Of a stretch of DNA of 64,000 nucleotides, positions 53,455-63,691 are shown piece after piece (the first letter of the stretch is position 1; each line of letters begins with the position of its first letter). The position numbers and the translations under genes were made by a program. The notes beneath the pieces were generated by a model. It was not told the origin of the DNA, did no database searches, and saw only the letters and a program-made list of their open reading frames with translations. Origin of the DNA: Psychrobacter fulvigenes (lineage in GTDB: Bacteria; Pseudomonadota; Gammaproteobacteria; Pseudomonadales; Moraxellaceae); assembly GCF_904846155.1 (NCBI RefSeq), contig NZ_CAJGZP010000001.1, positions 868,001-932,000 of the forward strand, given 5' to 3'.

Positions 53455-56106
53455 ATGGCAAAAACCACAAGTAAAAAAAGCACTCCTACTACCGATACTA
53501 CCAAAGGTAAATCTTTGGTGATTGTCGAATCACCTGCCAAGGCAAAAACGATCAATAAATACCTTGGCAATGATTTCATCGTACGCTCAAGTATTGGGCA
53601 TGTACGCGACCTTCCTGTAAGCGCCAGTAAAAGTGCTAAAAAGACGGCTAGTGCTAAAAAAGATGATAGCCTTAGCAAAGAAGAAAAGGCGCAGCAAGCA
53701 CTCGTACGCCGTATGGGCGTAGATCCCGAGCATGGTTGGGCGGCAGTTTATGAAGTACTGCCGAACAAAACCAAGGTTATTAAAGAGCTCAAGGCATTAG
53801 CCAAAGACGCGGATAAGATCTATCTCGCAACGGATATGGATAGAGAAGGGGAAGCCATCGCTTGGCACCTAAAAGAAGTCATCGGCGGGCCTGACAGTAA
53901 ATATCAGCGTGTGGTGTTTAACGAGATTACCAAAACCGCCATTCAAAATGCCTTTAAAGAGCCGTCCAAACTGGATATCGACCGCGTCAATGCACAGCAA
54001 GCTAGGCGGTTCTTAGATAGAGTCGTCGGTTTTATGGTGTCGCCATTGCTGTGGCAAAAGGTCGCCCGTGGCTTATCAGCAGGGCGTGTCCAATCTGTTG
54101 CCATGCGTCTGGTCGTTGAGCGTGAGCACGAGATTCGTGCCTTTATCCCAGAAGAATACTGGCAGATCCATGCCGATACCCATATTGCCAATAGCAATAA
54201 AGATGCTGAGCAAATTGGCATTCGTTTAGAAGCCACCAAACAAGCGGGCAAGACCTTAAAGCTAGGTAATAAAGAGCAGACCGATAAAGTATTAGATGTT
54301 TTAAAGTCTAATGATTACATCGTCAAAGAACGCGAAGAGAAGCCCACGCAGTCACGTCCAAGTGCGCCGTTCATTACCTCAACCCTGCAACAGGCTGCCA
54401 GCACGCGCTTAGGGTTCTCGGTCAAAAAGACCATGATTTTGGCGCAGCGTCTCTATGAAGCCGGTCATATTACCTATATGCGTACTGACTCGACGTTTTT
54501 GTCTGGGGACGCGCTTGCTGCTGCTCGAGGTTATATAGAAGACAGCTATGGCGCAAAATATGTGCCCGAAAAGCCTAACTTCTATGGCAATAAGCAAAGT
54601 GCACAAGAGGCGCATGAAGCGATTCGTCCGTCAAATGTCCATATGAAGTCGACGCAGCTCAAAGCCGTGGAGCGTGATGCTATTCGTCTGTACGAGCTAA
54701 TCTGGCGACAGTTTGTGGCCTGTCAGATGCTGCCAGCCAAATATCTGTCGGTGAATTTATTTGTCGCTGCAGGTGATGTTGAGCTAAAAGCGCGTGGCCG
54801 TACCATGACCTTTGATGGTTATACCAAAGTGATGCCACCTGCAAAAACCGACGATACTTTGTTGCCTGATGTCAAAAAAGGCGATGAGCTGACCCTAGAT
54901 AAGCTTGACCCAAGTCAACACTTTACCAAGCCGCCACCGCGTTATACTGAAGCCAGCTTGGTCAAGGAGCTTGAGAAAAAAGGTATCGGTCGTCCTTCAA
55001 CCTATGCGTCTATTATTTCTACCATTCAAGACCGCGGTTATGTGAAACTTGAAAATAAGCGCCTATTCGCTGAAAAAATGGGCGATATCGTCACTGATAG
55101 GCTGACCGAAAGCTTCCCAGACTTGATGGATTATACCTTTACTGCGGCGCTTGAGGACAAGCTGGACTACGTTGCCACTGGCGAGCGTGACTGGAAAGAT
55201 GTCTTAGATAATTTTTATGGCGACTTTAAAATCAAGCTCGACAAAGCCAAAGATAAAGATGGCATGCGTCCAAACGATCCTACCGACGTGCCAGATGTGC
55301 ACTGTGATCTGTGTGATCGTCCGATGCAGCTACGTACGGGCTCTACCGGTGTATTCTTAGGCTGTACGGGTTATAACTTGCCGCCAAAAGAGCGCTGTAA
55401 AGGCACCAAAAATCTGATGCCAGTGGAAGCTTTTGCCAATCTTGATGACTCAGAAAGTGACGATGAAGCAGCTGAAGTCAGAGACCTAATGGAGAAAAAA
55501 CGCTGCCCGAAATGCGGTACGGCGATGAATGGTTATATCGTCGATGGTGGTCTCAAGCTGCACGTTTGTGGTAATAACCCCGACTGTGATGGTTACATTT
55601 TGGAAGAAGGTAAGTTCGAAGTCCCAGGCTCGGACGCTCCGACCATCGACTGTAACAAGTGTGATGGGCAGATGGAATTAAAGACAGGACGCTTTGGCCC
55701 TTACTTTGCTTGTCAAAAATGTGATAACACTCGTAAAGTGTTAAAGACTGGTGAAGCAGCACCGCCGCGTATGGATCCAATTCATATGCCAGAGCTCAAG
55801 TCGACTAAGCATGATGATTATTTCATCTTACGTGAAGGGGCGGCTGGTATGTTCTTAGCAGCGTCTAAATTCCCAAAAGTGCGAGAGACGCGGGCGCCAA
55901 AACTGGCAGAGATACGAGAAATCAAAGATAAGATGGAAGAGAAATTCCAATATCTGTTTGAAGGGCCAGACGAAGATCCTGACGGCAACCCAACCATTCT
56001 ACGTTGGTCTCGGAAGAAAAAAGAGCAATACATTGGCTCTGAGAAAAACGGTAAAGCCACCCGCTGGGGGGTTTACTGGCGTAAAGGTGAGTGGGTAGAA
56101 GAATAA
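53455..56106 (+). CDS. topA: DNA topoisomerase I
   Basis: TopA removes negative supercoils by cutting one DNA strand. The 883-residue protein has a TOPRIM domain ([19 protein letters not shown] and the acidic [16 protein letters not shown]), the '[16 protein letters not shown]' core, and the active-site tyrosine in [15 protein letters not shown]. Three C-terminal four-cysteine zinc ribbons follow, around [16 protein letters not shown] and CNKCDGQM. A Ser/Lys/Ala-rich insert (about 60-80) lies within TOPRIM. ATG 53440 is also in frame; neither start has a clear ribosome site, and MAKTTSKKS looks the more natural beginning. Confidence 0.97.
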   Translation: MAKTTSKKSTPTTDTTKGKSLVIVESPAKAKTINKYLGNDFIVRSSIGHVRDLPVSASKSAKKTASAKKDDSLSKEEKAQQALVRRMGVDPEHGWAAVYEVLPNKTKVIKELKALAKDADKIYLATDMDREGEAIAWHLKEVIGGPDSKYQRVVFNEITKTAIQNAFKEPSKLDIDRVNAQQARRFLDRVVGFMVSPLLWQKVARGLSAGRVQSVAMRLVVEREHEIRAFIPEEYWQIHADTHIANSNKDAEQIGIRLEATKQAGKTLKLGNKEQTDKVLDVLKSNDYIVKEREEKPTQSRPSAPFITSTLQQAASTRLGFSVKKTMILAQRLYEAGHITYMRTDSTFLSGDALAAARGYIEDSYGAKYVPEKPNFYGNKQSAQEAHEAIRPSNVHMKSTQLKAVERDAIRLYELIWRQFVACQMLPAKYLSVNLFVAAGDVELKARGRTMTFDGYTKVMPPAKTDDTLLPDVKKGDELTLDKLDPSQHFTKPPPRYTEASLVKELEKKGIGRPSTYASIISTIQDRGYVKLENKRLFAEKMGDIVTDRLTESFPDLMDYTFTAALEDKLDYVATGERDWKDVLDNFYGDFKIKLDKAKDKDGMRPNDPTDVPDVHCDLCDRPMQLRTGSTGVFLGCTGYNLPPKERCKGTKNLMPVEAFANLDDSESDDEAAEVRDLMEKKRCPKCGTAMNGYIVDGGLKLHVCGNNPDCDGYILEEGKFEVPGSDAPTIDCNKCDGQMELKTGRFGPYFACQKCDNTRKVLKTGEAAPPRMDPIHMPELKSTKHDDYFILREGAAGMFLAASKFPKVRETRAPKLAEIREIKDKMEEKFQYLFEGPDEDPDGNPTILRWSRKKKEQYIGSEKNGKATRWGVYWRKGEWVEE

Positions 56107-56164
56107 CTGTTTGTTGTTATGGGGTTATATCTTTAATTCTTTAGATCATACTATTTTAAGCCAC

Positions 56165-56198
56165 AAAAAAACCTCTTAGATACTCTAAGAGGTTTTTT
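56165..56198. terminator. Bidirectional terminator between topA and sodC
   Basis: AAAAAACCTCTTAG pairs with CTAAGAGGTTTTTT over a five-base loop between convergent genes. Confidence 0.95.
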
Positions 56199-56214
56199 AT
56201 TGCTTACGATACTA

Positions 56215-56772
56215 TTAGTTCTTTTCGATAATACCACAAGCGATACGGTCACCTGCGTTACCTGCGGGCTGGCTAGTGTAGTCATCAGCACCAGCATGAA
56301 CGATAAAGGCACGGCGATAAACGCTGTATTTACCTGCTTCGGCAGCAGAGATTTTCTTATTTACATAGTTTATGGTAGCAACACCATTTTCATTTGCTGT
56401 TAGATTTGGCAAGTCGCCAGCATGGCCATCCATATCATCTGGGTTTGAGTGTGGCTTGTTGTCAGGATTGAAATGACCACCTGCAGCCTTACCCATATTG
56501 GCACAGCTACCCGTCTCATGGATATGTAGCGCAACCGTCGCCCCTGGTGTCATATTCATCAGCTTACCATAAACCTGTACACCACCGTCAACAGGGCGCA
56601 AAAACAGCTGTCCTACTTCACTATTAGAGCCATCTGTTGTGGTAAGGGTAGATTTTAGCGCAGGCTGAGCCAGTGGATTACCCGTCTGCATCTGTCCTTC
56701 TACAGTCTGACAAGCACTCAACGCTAGGGCTGAACCACATAATAAAGTAGTTGCGAGCATCATCTTTTTCAT
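56215..56772 (-). CDS. sodC: Cu/Zn superoxide dismutase, lipoprotein
   Basis: SodC turns superoxide into oxygen and hydrogen peroxide in the periplasm. The signal ends in the lipobox ALSAC, so it is membrane-tethered. Copper ligands lie in LHIHETGSC, GGHFNP and FIVHAGADDY. Zinc ligands lie in GHFNP, NKPHSNP and GHAGDLPN. The disulfide cysteines are in GSCANMG and RIACGII. At 185 residues (from this start) it is of normal size. ATG 56784 is in frame, but GGAGAG just before ATG 56772 favours the shorter form. Confidence 0.96.
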   Translation of the reverse strand: MKKMMLATTLLCGSALALSACQTVEGQMQTGNPLAQPALKSTLTTTDGSNSEVGQLFLRPVDGGVQVYGKLMNMTPGATVALHIHETGSCANMGKAAGGHFNPDNKPHSNPDDMDGHAGDLPNLTANENGVATINYVNKKISAAEAGKYSVYRRAFIVHAGADDYTSQPAGNAGDRIACGIIEKN

Positions 56773-56964
56773 TATTCTCTCCATTTGTTTTTAGTAGTCT
56801 TAATTGCGAAATAACTGCGAATGTTTATCGTTATAATTTCATTGAACCGTACATCAACAATCGTTAATGTCGCAGTTAGTATAGCCAAGCACGGAACATG
56901 GTTGTTCATCAAATGCGCAACAATCGGTTAATAATTGTAAGTAACGTATGGGTTTGAAAGTCGA

Positions 56965-58074
56965 TTACGGTATTTTCTTTGCTTCGTTTTGCCAGACCAA
57001 GGTTTCGCCTGTTTTCATCGTTTGCAGTAAGTTATAACGAGGCGTATTTGTCTGATTGTTTGCCGTTGACGATATTGGCTGTGAGGGTTTTAAGCTTAAT
57101 GTTAGCTGACTGCTGCTATCACGCATCAAATCAAATAAAGCGCTTTCAATGCGATTGCCTGTCTCACCGCAGCCCATGACAGTGCTGATGATGGTGCCAA
57201 CCTTGAAGATATGATTATTTAGCAAAAAATAAGGTGCCCTAGAGCCATTACAGTCTGAGCTAAAAGCGGCGTATTGATTGTCAGGCCAACTCTCAAAGCT
57301 CGCTGAAATAGGGTGATCAGGATGATAAAAATTGCCCATAGGTTTTCTAACTAACTGACCATTATCATTGTAAGTATTACTGACAGCGCTTACCAGCTGC
57401 CAATGATATTGCTCCAAAAGCTCATTGGTGATGGGTAATCCAGTGGCAGCAGGTAAGTCTTTGGCTACGCCTGTGAAGACTAGGCGCTTGCCATTTTCGA
57501 TATTAAGTACCAAGCGTTTAGGGGCAGCTTTTGTATCGACTGGTGCTGATCCTGATATTGAATCTGAGTATGGCAATAATTCAAAATTAAGTCTGACAGG
57601 CGCGTACTTAGCAAATAACGATTGAATACTATTATCCTCTTTAATCGCCGTTTTGTTATCAGAGTTAGTGTCGTCATGACAATTTATGGGTGCTTTAGCA
57701 AGATGAGAATAATAGGGGTAAGGCGGCGCGGACAGCGCATGAAAATCCATTCTATACTGCTCATAGCCTTGATGCAGACTGATTGAGCTAGGATCTACTT
57801 GTAAGGTAATCGGCGCAAAATCATTTATATCGACAGCTTTACCGTTTTGATTCATCACTTGTGCCAACTGCCAATCATAATGAGCTGACCATTGCATCAG
57901 TTGCGCTTCTTTGATAACAGCCTTTTCAGTAGGATTGACTGTGTCAATGCTAGGGCTATGCACTGTATCGGTTTGCTGTGAGCTTTTAATAGATGCGGAC
58001 TGACAGCTTGCTAGCCCCATTGTTACAAACAAGCTGATAATAGTTAATGAGCGTTTTATAGTTGGCAGGAGCAT
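56965..58074 (-). CDS. META domain (HslJ-like) lipoprotein, copy 1
   Basis: A 369-residue envelope protein. The lipobox is GLASC (Cys 24). Two META-like units follow: a divergent first one (HYDWQLAQVMNQNGKAVDIN onward) and a clearer second one (EQYHWQLVSAVSNTYNDNGQ, then STVMGCGETGNRIESALFDL). META proteins such as HslJ are linked to stress and antibiotic tolerance; the molecular role is not settled. A longer frame starts at 58098, but AAAAGGATTTTACA before ATG 58074 fixes the start. The downstream neighbour on this strand is absent; a paralogue lies 39 bp upstream. Confidence 0.85.
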   Translation of the reverse strand: MLLPTIKRSLTIISLFVTMGLASCQSASIKSSQQTDTVHSPSIDTVNPTEKAVIKEAQLMQWSAHYDWQLAQVMNQNGKAVDINDFAPITLQVDPSSISLHQGYEQYRMDFHALSAPPYPYYSHLAKAPINCHDDTNSDNKTAIKEDNSIQSLFAKYAPVRLNFELLPYSDSISGSAPVDTKAAPKRLVLNIENGKRLVFTGVAKDLPAATGLPITNELLEQYHWQLVSAVSNTYNDNGQLVRKPMGNFYHPDHPISASFESWPDNQYAAFSSDCNGSRAPYFLLNNHIFKVGTIISTVMGCGETGNRIESALFDLMRDSSSQLTLSLKPSQPISSTANNQTNTPRYNLLQTMKTGETLVWQNEAKKIP

Positions 58075-58113
58075 TGTAAAATCCTTTTTAAAAAACATGA
58101 AAATGAATAGGGG

Positions 58114-59193
58114 CTAAGGTGTTTTCTTTACTTCATTCTTCCAGATAAGCGTTTCTCCAGAATCTAGCTCTTGAGTGAGTAAGTAGCCAGGTATAGGTAC
58201 GCTAGAAATATTAGATATCGATGTAATATCTGAGTGAGTCAGGGTTAATTGACTAGAACTGTTGTGCATAATGCGATCAAGATAATCTTCAATCCCATTA
58301 ATTAAATCACCGCATCCCATCAAGGTTGAAGGAGAAGCGCCAATCAATAAGGTTTGATTAGTGGAGAGCGCGTAAGACCCACCAACGCCGTTACATCCCG
58401 TAAAAAACCCAACGCTTTGACTAAAAGCCCCTTGTTGATAATCGCTATGATTATATGAGTCAATATCAAAGCTTGCAGTAATAGGTACGTTTGGATGGTT
58501 TAATTGGCTAATAGGTCTATTGGTATGGTCAGTAGCACTAATAAGATGCCATTGATAGCGCTCTAATATTTCATTAGTAATGGTTAGTCTAGAGACGGCT
58601 CGTTTAGGCATAGCAGTGCCAGAAAAAATGAACATTTTGCCTTTATCGGTCGTTAAAGCCAGTTGTTTCGATGCTTTTTTAGAAAAGAGTGGCGATGAAG
58701 GCAGTACAGGATCAAACCTAAAATATGAATCTGAGTAAGGCGCAAATACAATTTCTAAAGCTCGTTGAATGTCGCCCTTATTTAAGTCACTGCCCGAATG
58801 AGAAATAGCTATACAATTATCAGGTAAGTCTCTTATGTCAGGCAATGAGTAGGGATAAGGCAAGGGACGCATAGCCTTAAAAGAACCCTGATAACGATGA
58901 CAGCCTTCTTCAAATAATAAAATATCGGGGCGGACTTGCATTATCAAAGGTGGTTTATGATTAAAGGACTGAGTTTGACCGTTTTCATCAGTTACGTGTG
59001 TCAGTTGCCACTGGTATTTGGTAATCGTTTGCAAAAGTCTAGGTTTGGGCGTAGAGTCTGACCAATTGTCGTTGTCTACAGCAGGATTAGTAAATTCCGT
59101 GCTATTCAAACTAGTAGATTGGCAACCAAATAAAACTACTGAAGATAATAGACCAATCGTTAAAAGTGGACTAATTAAACGAATTAAAGTCAT
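58114..59193 (-). CDS. META domain (HslJ-like) lipoprotein, copy 2
   Basis: A 359-residue paralogue of the next gene, with the same two-unit layout. The lipobox is LFGC (Cys 24). Unit one begins KYQWQLTHVTDENGQTQSFN; unit two begins ERYQWHLISATDHTNRPISQ and has FFTGCNGVGGSYALS and STLMGCGDLINGIEDYL. Both genes end GETLIWKNEVKKTP or a close variant, so they arose by tandem duplication. GTG 59232 and ATG 59214 are other possible starts. The stop lies 39 bp from the start of copy 1, so they form one operon. Confidence 0.85.
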   Translation of the reverse strand: MTLIRLISPLLTIGLLSSVVLFGCQSTSLNSTEFTNPAVDNDNWSDSTPKPRLLQTITKYQWQLTHVTDENGQTQSFNHKPPLIMQVRPDILLFEEGCHRYQGSFKAMRPLPYPYSLPDIRDLPDNCIAISHSGSDLNKGDIQRALEIVFAPYSDSYFRFDPVLPSSPLFSKKASKQLALTTDKGKMFIFSGTAMPKRAVSRLTITNEILERYQWHLISATDHTNRPISQLNHPNVPITASFDIDSYNHSDYQQGAFSQSVGFFTGCNGVGGSYALSTNQTLLIGASPSTLMGCGDLINGIEDYLDRIMHNSSSQLTLTHSDITSISNISSVPIPGYLLTQELDSGETLIWKNEVKKTP

Positions 59194-59272
59194 GATTGTC
59201 TGCTCGATAAACATTTGTCTAAAATATAGCACAAACGTCTAATCAGAACGGGTTTTTAAATAATCACAGAAT

Positions 59273-59310
59273 AAAAAAGCCGCCCATCATGACGATGAGC
59301 GGCTCTTTAA
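59273..59310 (-). terminator. Terminator after lon
   Basis: AAAGAGCCGC (read leftward) pairs with GCGGCTTTTTT, with CATCGTCATGATG adding a second inner stem. It ends the leftward lon transcript. Confidence 0.85.
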
Positions 59311-59340
59311 TTTGTAAGGCTGGATTAGTAACTAATCAGA

Positions 59341-61878
59341 TTAGTTATGCAGTGCTTTACCTGAGGTTTTATCAACCGTTACTTTAGCAGGCTTAAGCGG
59401 CACTGGCATACTGACCAAGGCAACTTTTAACACTTCGTCAATCGTCGCTACGGGCTGAATGGTTAGACCTTCTTTGACATTATCAGGGATGTCAGCCAAA
59501 TCACGCTCGTTAGACTCTGGAATCAACACATGCTTGATACCACCGCGATGTGCTGCGAGAAGTTTCTCTTTCAGGCCGCCGATGCGTAGGATCTTGCCGC
59601 GCAGTGTAATCTCACCTGTCATGGCAATGTCTGGACGAATGGCAATACCAGTCAAAGCAGATACCAACGCTGTCGTCAGTGCGCCACCAGCCGATGGGCC
59701 GTCTTTTGGCGTGGCACCTTCTGGCATGTGCACGTGGATATCCGTCGTCTTGACTGTTTCGTAGTCAATACCCAAGCTATCACCGCGAGCACGTACCACA
59801 CTCATGGCAGCGCGAATCGATTCTTTCATCACGTCGCCTAGTGACCCTGTAAAGCTCAGCTCGCCTTTACCTTTCATCGCCACCGCTTCGATGGTTAATA
59901 GCTCGCCACCGACTTGTGTCCAAGCAAGACCAGTCACACGACCAATCTCAGGCTCTTTTTCAGCCAGACCGTAGTCATACTGATGCACTCCTAGATAGTC
60001 ATCGATGTTTTTATCGTCGACTGTGACCAATTCACGTTCTGCCTTTTTCGGAGCACGTGCGCCATGTGTCTCGACCGAGCCGCGAACGACTTTACGGCAG
60101 ATTTTATTGACTTCACGCTCAAGGTTACGCACGCCCGCTTCACGGGTATAATTGCGTACGATGCTGTGCAGCGCCGCTTCGACAATCTCAATCTCGCCTT
60201 CTTTGAGGCCGTTTTGCTTGATCGCTTTTGGTACTAGGTATTTCTGCGCAATATTGACCTTTTCTTCTTCGGTATAGCCCGGCAGACGAATGACTTCCAT
60301 ACGGTCAAGCAGGGCAGGCGGAATATCCATGCTGTTGGCGGTACAGATAAACATCACTTGCGACAAGTCTAAGTCCATATCCAAATAATGGTCATTAAAC
60401 GTATCGTTCTGTGAAGGGTCTAATACTTCAAGCAACGCTGATGCTGGATCACCACGGAAGTCTTGCGCCATCTTATCGATTTCATCCAATAAGAACAGCG
60501 GGTTTTTGACTTCGACTTTCGCTAATGACTGCACGATCTTACCTGGCATTGCACCGATATAAGTACGGCGGTGACCACGAATCTCAGCTTCATCACGCAC
60601 GCCGCCTAGCGCCATACGCACATATTTACGACCCGTTGCACGTGCAATCGACTCACCCAATGAGGTTTTACCGACACCAGGAGGACCGACCAGACATAGA
60701 ATCGGACCACGAAGCTTTTTTACCCGTGACTGTACCGCTAAATATTCTAAGATGCGATCTTTCACGTCTTTTAGGCCGTAGTGATCTTCATCTAGGACAG
60801 CTTTGGCTTTATCCAAATTGATAGAAACCTTGGTCGTCGCATTCCACGGCGTATCCAAAATCCACTCAATATAGTTGCGTACGACTGACGACTCACTCGA
60901 TGCAGGCGGCATCATTTTGAGCTTTTTCAGCTCTTGCTCCGCCTTTTTGCGTACATCGTCAGGCAGGTCAGCATCTTCTAGGCGTTGTTCAAGCTCGCCC
61001 ACATCATCTTCACCATCAAATGCACCGTCACTCATATCAGACAGCTCATTCTTAATGGCTTTTAGCTTCTCGTTTAAGAAGTATTCGCGCTGGTTGTCTT
61101 CCATTTGCTGACGCACAGCATCTTGGATGTCTTGCTCGATGTTTTGTTCAGCACTTTGTTTGACCAGATACTCAGTCAAAGTATTAATATGCGTTTTGAT
61201 ATCGTCTTCTTCTAAAAACGACTGTTTGACATCAAGGTCCATCGATACGCGGGTAGAGATGAAATACACTAGCTCCAGTAAGTCATCGATACGCTTCGCC
61301 ACGCGCGTCAGCTCACGAGCATTACGCAGACGCGAATCCGCATAGCTTTCAAACAAAGTGGTCAATGCTTGAATGGTATTTTTTTGCTGGCTCTCATCCA
61401 TACTGACATCAAGATCAGCACGTTCGAAGCTCGCCATCAGTACTTCTTCGTGATCTTCTAAGCTATCGACACGCGCACGGTACTGACCTTCGATCAGCAC
61501 TTTGATGCAATTCTCATCACTGTCATGCGGCATGGTGCTGACGATGCGGCACACGGTGCCATACTGATACAAGTTATCTTGATCAATGTCTTCGGTCAGC
61601 GAGTCTTTTTGCGCCACGACCAGTACCTTGTTGCCATACTCAGCCTGTGCCAGCTCAACGGCTTTTACCGAAGGAACACGACCGACAAATAGTGCTATCT
61701 GCATATGCGGATAGACTACCACGTCGCGTAGTGCTAGTAATGGCAGATAGTTTTCTGACGCAGTGCTTTGTATATTATCTGGCTCATTTTCTGACGATGT
61801 ATTTGGCGCACTGTCATCAGTCATGGCAGTTGACACATCGATGTCGATGTTGTCTTTATCTATTTTATGTTCACTCAT
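59341..61878 (-). CDS. lon: ATP-dependent protease Lon
   Basis: Lon degrades damaged and short-lived regulatory proteins in the cytoplasm. The 845-residue protein has the substrate-binding N-domain (NYLPLLALRDVVVYPHMQIA), the AAA+ module with Walker A GPPGVGKTSLG and the following LLDEIDKM, and the serine protease domain with the Ser-Lys dyad (serine in PKDGPSAGGAL, lysine in GLKEKLLAAHRGG). A short acidic Asp/Asn/Ser-rich extension of about 40 residues precedes the N-domain. An AGGAAGAAAT site precedes the ATG. The upstream region holds a heat-shock-type promoter. Confidence 0.98.
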   Translation of the reverse strand: MSEHKIDKDNIDIDVSTAMTDDSAPNTSSENEPDNIQSTASENYLPLLALRDVVVYPHMQIALFVGRVPSVKAVELAQAEYGNKVLVVAQKDSLTEDIDQDNLYQYGTVCRIVSTMPHDSDENCIKVLIEGQYRARVDSLEDHEEVLMASFERADLDVSMDESQQKNTIQALTTLFESYADSRLRNARELTRVAKRIDDLLELVYFISTRVSMDLDVKQSFLEEDDIKTHINTLTEYLVKQSAEQNIEQDIQDAVRQQMEDNQREYFLNEKLKAIKNELSDMSDGAFDGEDDVGELEQRLEDADLPDDVRKKAEQELKKLKMMPPASSESSVVRNYIEWILDTPWNATTKVSINLDKAKAVLDEDHYGLKDVKDRILEYLAVQSRVKKLRGPILCLVGPPGVGKTSLGESIARATGRKYVRMALGGVRDEAEIRGHRRTYIGAMPGKIVQSLAKVEVKNPLFLLDEIDKMAQDFRGDPASALLEVLDPSQNDTFNDHYLDMDLDLSQVMFICTANSMDIPPALLDRMEVIRLPGYTEEEKVNIAQKYLVPKAIKQNGLKEGEIEIVEAALHSIVRNYTREAGVRNLEREVNKICRKVVRGSVETHGARAPKKAERELVTVDDKNIDDYLGVHQYDYGLAEKEPEIGRVTGLAWTQVGGELLTIEAVAMKGKGELSFTGSLGDVMKESIRAAMSVVRARGDSLGIDYETVKTTDIHVHMPEGATPKDGPSAGGALTTALVSALTGIAIRPDIAMTGEITLRGKILRIGGLKEKLLAAHRGGIKHVLIPESNERDLADIPDNVKEGLTIQPVATIDEVLKVALVSMPVPLKPAKVTVDKTSGKALHN

Positions 61879-61933
61879 ATATTTCTTCCTCGTTCACCAG
61901 ACTTGTAAAGTCAAGTTAGTGGTTCATGTTAGG

Positions 61934-61962
61934 TAAATGGTGTCCTTAGAAAAAATTGCAAG
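61934..61962 (-). promoter_or_regulatory. Candidate sigma-32 promoter of lon
   Basis: Read leftward, CTTGCAA, 13 bases, then CACCATTTA match the heat-shock consensus CTTGAAA-N13-CCCCATNT closely. It lies 56 bp upstream of the lon start, as expected for a heat-shock protease. The rest of the 351-bp gap to 62229 shows no further feature. Confidence 0.55.
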
Positions 61963-62229
61963 GCCTTATGGCTCAACAAGGTAGAGAATAATGCGAGTTT
62001 GTTGGTGCACTGGCTAATGGCTGCTCCGTTCTGAGCATAGGCTTTATAGCGAAAATCAGGTAAACTGACGCGCGTCTGAATGGCTACGGCAGCGTTCAGT
62101 GGGCATGTCAGGCTACAAAGATGTCAGTGATAAAGTGATTTTCAGGCACTTTTAAAGCATTTTTAAGACATTGGAACGATATCAATAGACCAAACATAGG
62201 CGAGACAATACAGGGTAAGGGGCAAAAGT

Positions 62230-63591
62230 ATGACAATCAATGCGGTGCTACTGGCGGTAGTCATCATGTTGGGGCTGTCGTTGGCACGAGTGCATGTGGT
62301 GCTCAGCTTATTAATCGGTGCGTTGGCGGGCGGCTTAATCGCTGGTTTAGGCATTACGGCGACTTTAGAAGCCTTTCAAGAAGGCATCCAAAACGGCGCG
62401 GGCATTGCGCTCTCTTATGCGCTGCTGGGTGCGTTTGCCGTTGCGATTGCGCATTCAGGTCTGCCGCAATCCTTGGCAGGAGCAGTGATCAAGCGTATCG
62501 ATGCGGGTGGCACGAGTGGCATGATTAAGTACATGCTATTTGCAGGCTTGGTAGTGATGAGCTGCTTTAGCCAAAACCTAATTCCGATTCACATCGCTTT
62601 TATTCCGCTACTCGTACCGCCATTATTATTAGCGTTTAACCGTATGCAGATTGATAGACGCCTCATCGCTTGTTTGATTACTTTTGGTCTCGTCACCACT
62701 TATATGTTTATACCATATGGCTTTGGTGATATTTATCTCAATCAAATCATGCTCAAAAACGTCGGTGAAGCAGGCATTGATGTCAGTGATATTTCTGTCG
62801 TCAAGGCAATGGCTATTCCAGCTTTGGGGATGTTTATAGGCTTGTTAACAGCAATATTTATCAGCTATCGTAAGCCGCGTCAGTATCAACAGTTGACCAT
62901 CAATAAAGAAGAGCGTGATGCTGTCGTAGAAGGCAACGACTTGAGCAAAAAGGCCGCTGGTGCGCAAACGCAAAGTAAGATGAAAACGCTAGTCGCTGTC
63001 GCTGCGATTGTCACCGCCTTTGTGGTACAGCTTTATACGGATTCGTTGTTGCTCGGGTCGATGTTTGGCTTTGCCGTCTTTATGGCAACAGGTGTGGTCA
63101 AGTGGCGCGAGGCCGATACGGTGTTTAATGACGGTATCAAGTTAATGGCGATGATTGGATTTATCATGATTACCGCGCAAGGTTTCGCCGAGGTCATGAA
63201 GACGACGGGTGAGATTGCGCCACTTATTGACGGCGCGACCAATTTATTTGCTGGCAATAAAGCCATTGCGGCCTTAGTCATGCTGGGTATTGGTTTGGTG
63301 GTGACCATGGGCATTGGCTCGTCATTCTCTACCATTCCCATTATTGCTGCTATTTATGTGCCTTTGTGTATGTCTTTAGGGTTTTCGCCACTCGCTACGG
63401 TGGCTATTATTGGTACCGCTGGCGCGCTTGGTGATGCAGGTTCTCCTGCTTCTGACTCAACCCTTGGGCCTACTTCTGGTCTCAACGTGGATGGGCAGCA
63501 TGACCATATCAAGGACAGTGTGGTGCCGACCTTTATTCATTACAATATTCCATTGTTGGCGTTTGGTTGGATTGCCGCGATGGTGCTTTAA
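62230..63591 (+). CDS. Na+/H+ antiporter family transporter (NhaC/IT superfamily)
   Basis: A 453-residue integral membrane protein with about 12 hydrophobic segments. Marks of the family are LIGALAGGLIAGLG, ALLGAFAVAIAHSGLPQSLA, SQNLIPIHIAFIPLLVPPLL and the late DAGSPASDSTLGPTSGLNVD, followed by HIKDSVVPTFIHYN. This is the Na+/H+ antiporter family of Ion Transporter proteins, in which some members move amino acids or organic acids instead. The substrate is not certain. It starts from ATG 62230 with AAGGGGC upstream and is transcribed alone. Confidence 0.88.
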   Translation: MTINAVLLAVVIMLGLSLARVHVVLSLLIGALAGGLIAGLGITATLEAFQEGIQNGAGIALSYALLGAFAVAIAHSGLPQSLAGAVIKRIDAGGTSGMIKYMLFAGLVVMSCFSQNLIPIHIAFIPLLVPPLLLAFNRMQIDRRLIACLITFGLVTTYMFIPYGFGDIYLNQIMLKNVGEAGIDVSDISVVKAMAIPALGMFIGLLTAIFISYRKPRQYQQLTINKEERDAVVEGNDLSKKAAGAQTQSKMKTLVAVAAIVTAFVVQLYTDSLLLGSMFGFAVFMATGVVKWREADTVFNDGIKLMAMIGFIMITAQGFAEVMKTTGEIAPLIDGATNLFAGNKAIAALVMLGIGLVVTMGIGSSFSTIPIIAAIYVPLCMSLGFSPLATVAIIGTAGALGDAGSPASDSTLGPTSGLNVDGQHDHIKDSVVPTFIHYNIPLLAFGWIAAMVL

Positions 63592-63617
63592 TGGGTCTTA
63601 TAGACTCTTAGAGATGT

Positions 63618-63655
63618 AAAAAAGGCGAGTGATTTTATAATCATTCGCCTTTTTA
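63618..63655. terminator. Terminator after the NhaC-type gene
   Basis: AAAAAGGCGA and TGATT pair with ATCA and TCGCCTTTTT around a short loop. It lies between convergent genes. Confidence 0.9.
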
Positions 63656-63691
63656 GTTTGGCTGTTAGATGTTTTTGGCTCAAAGCTACTA

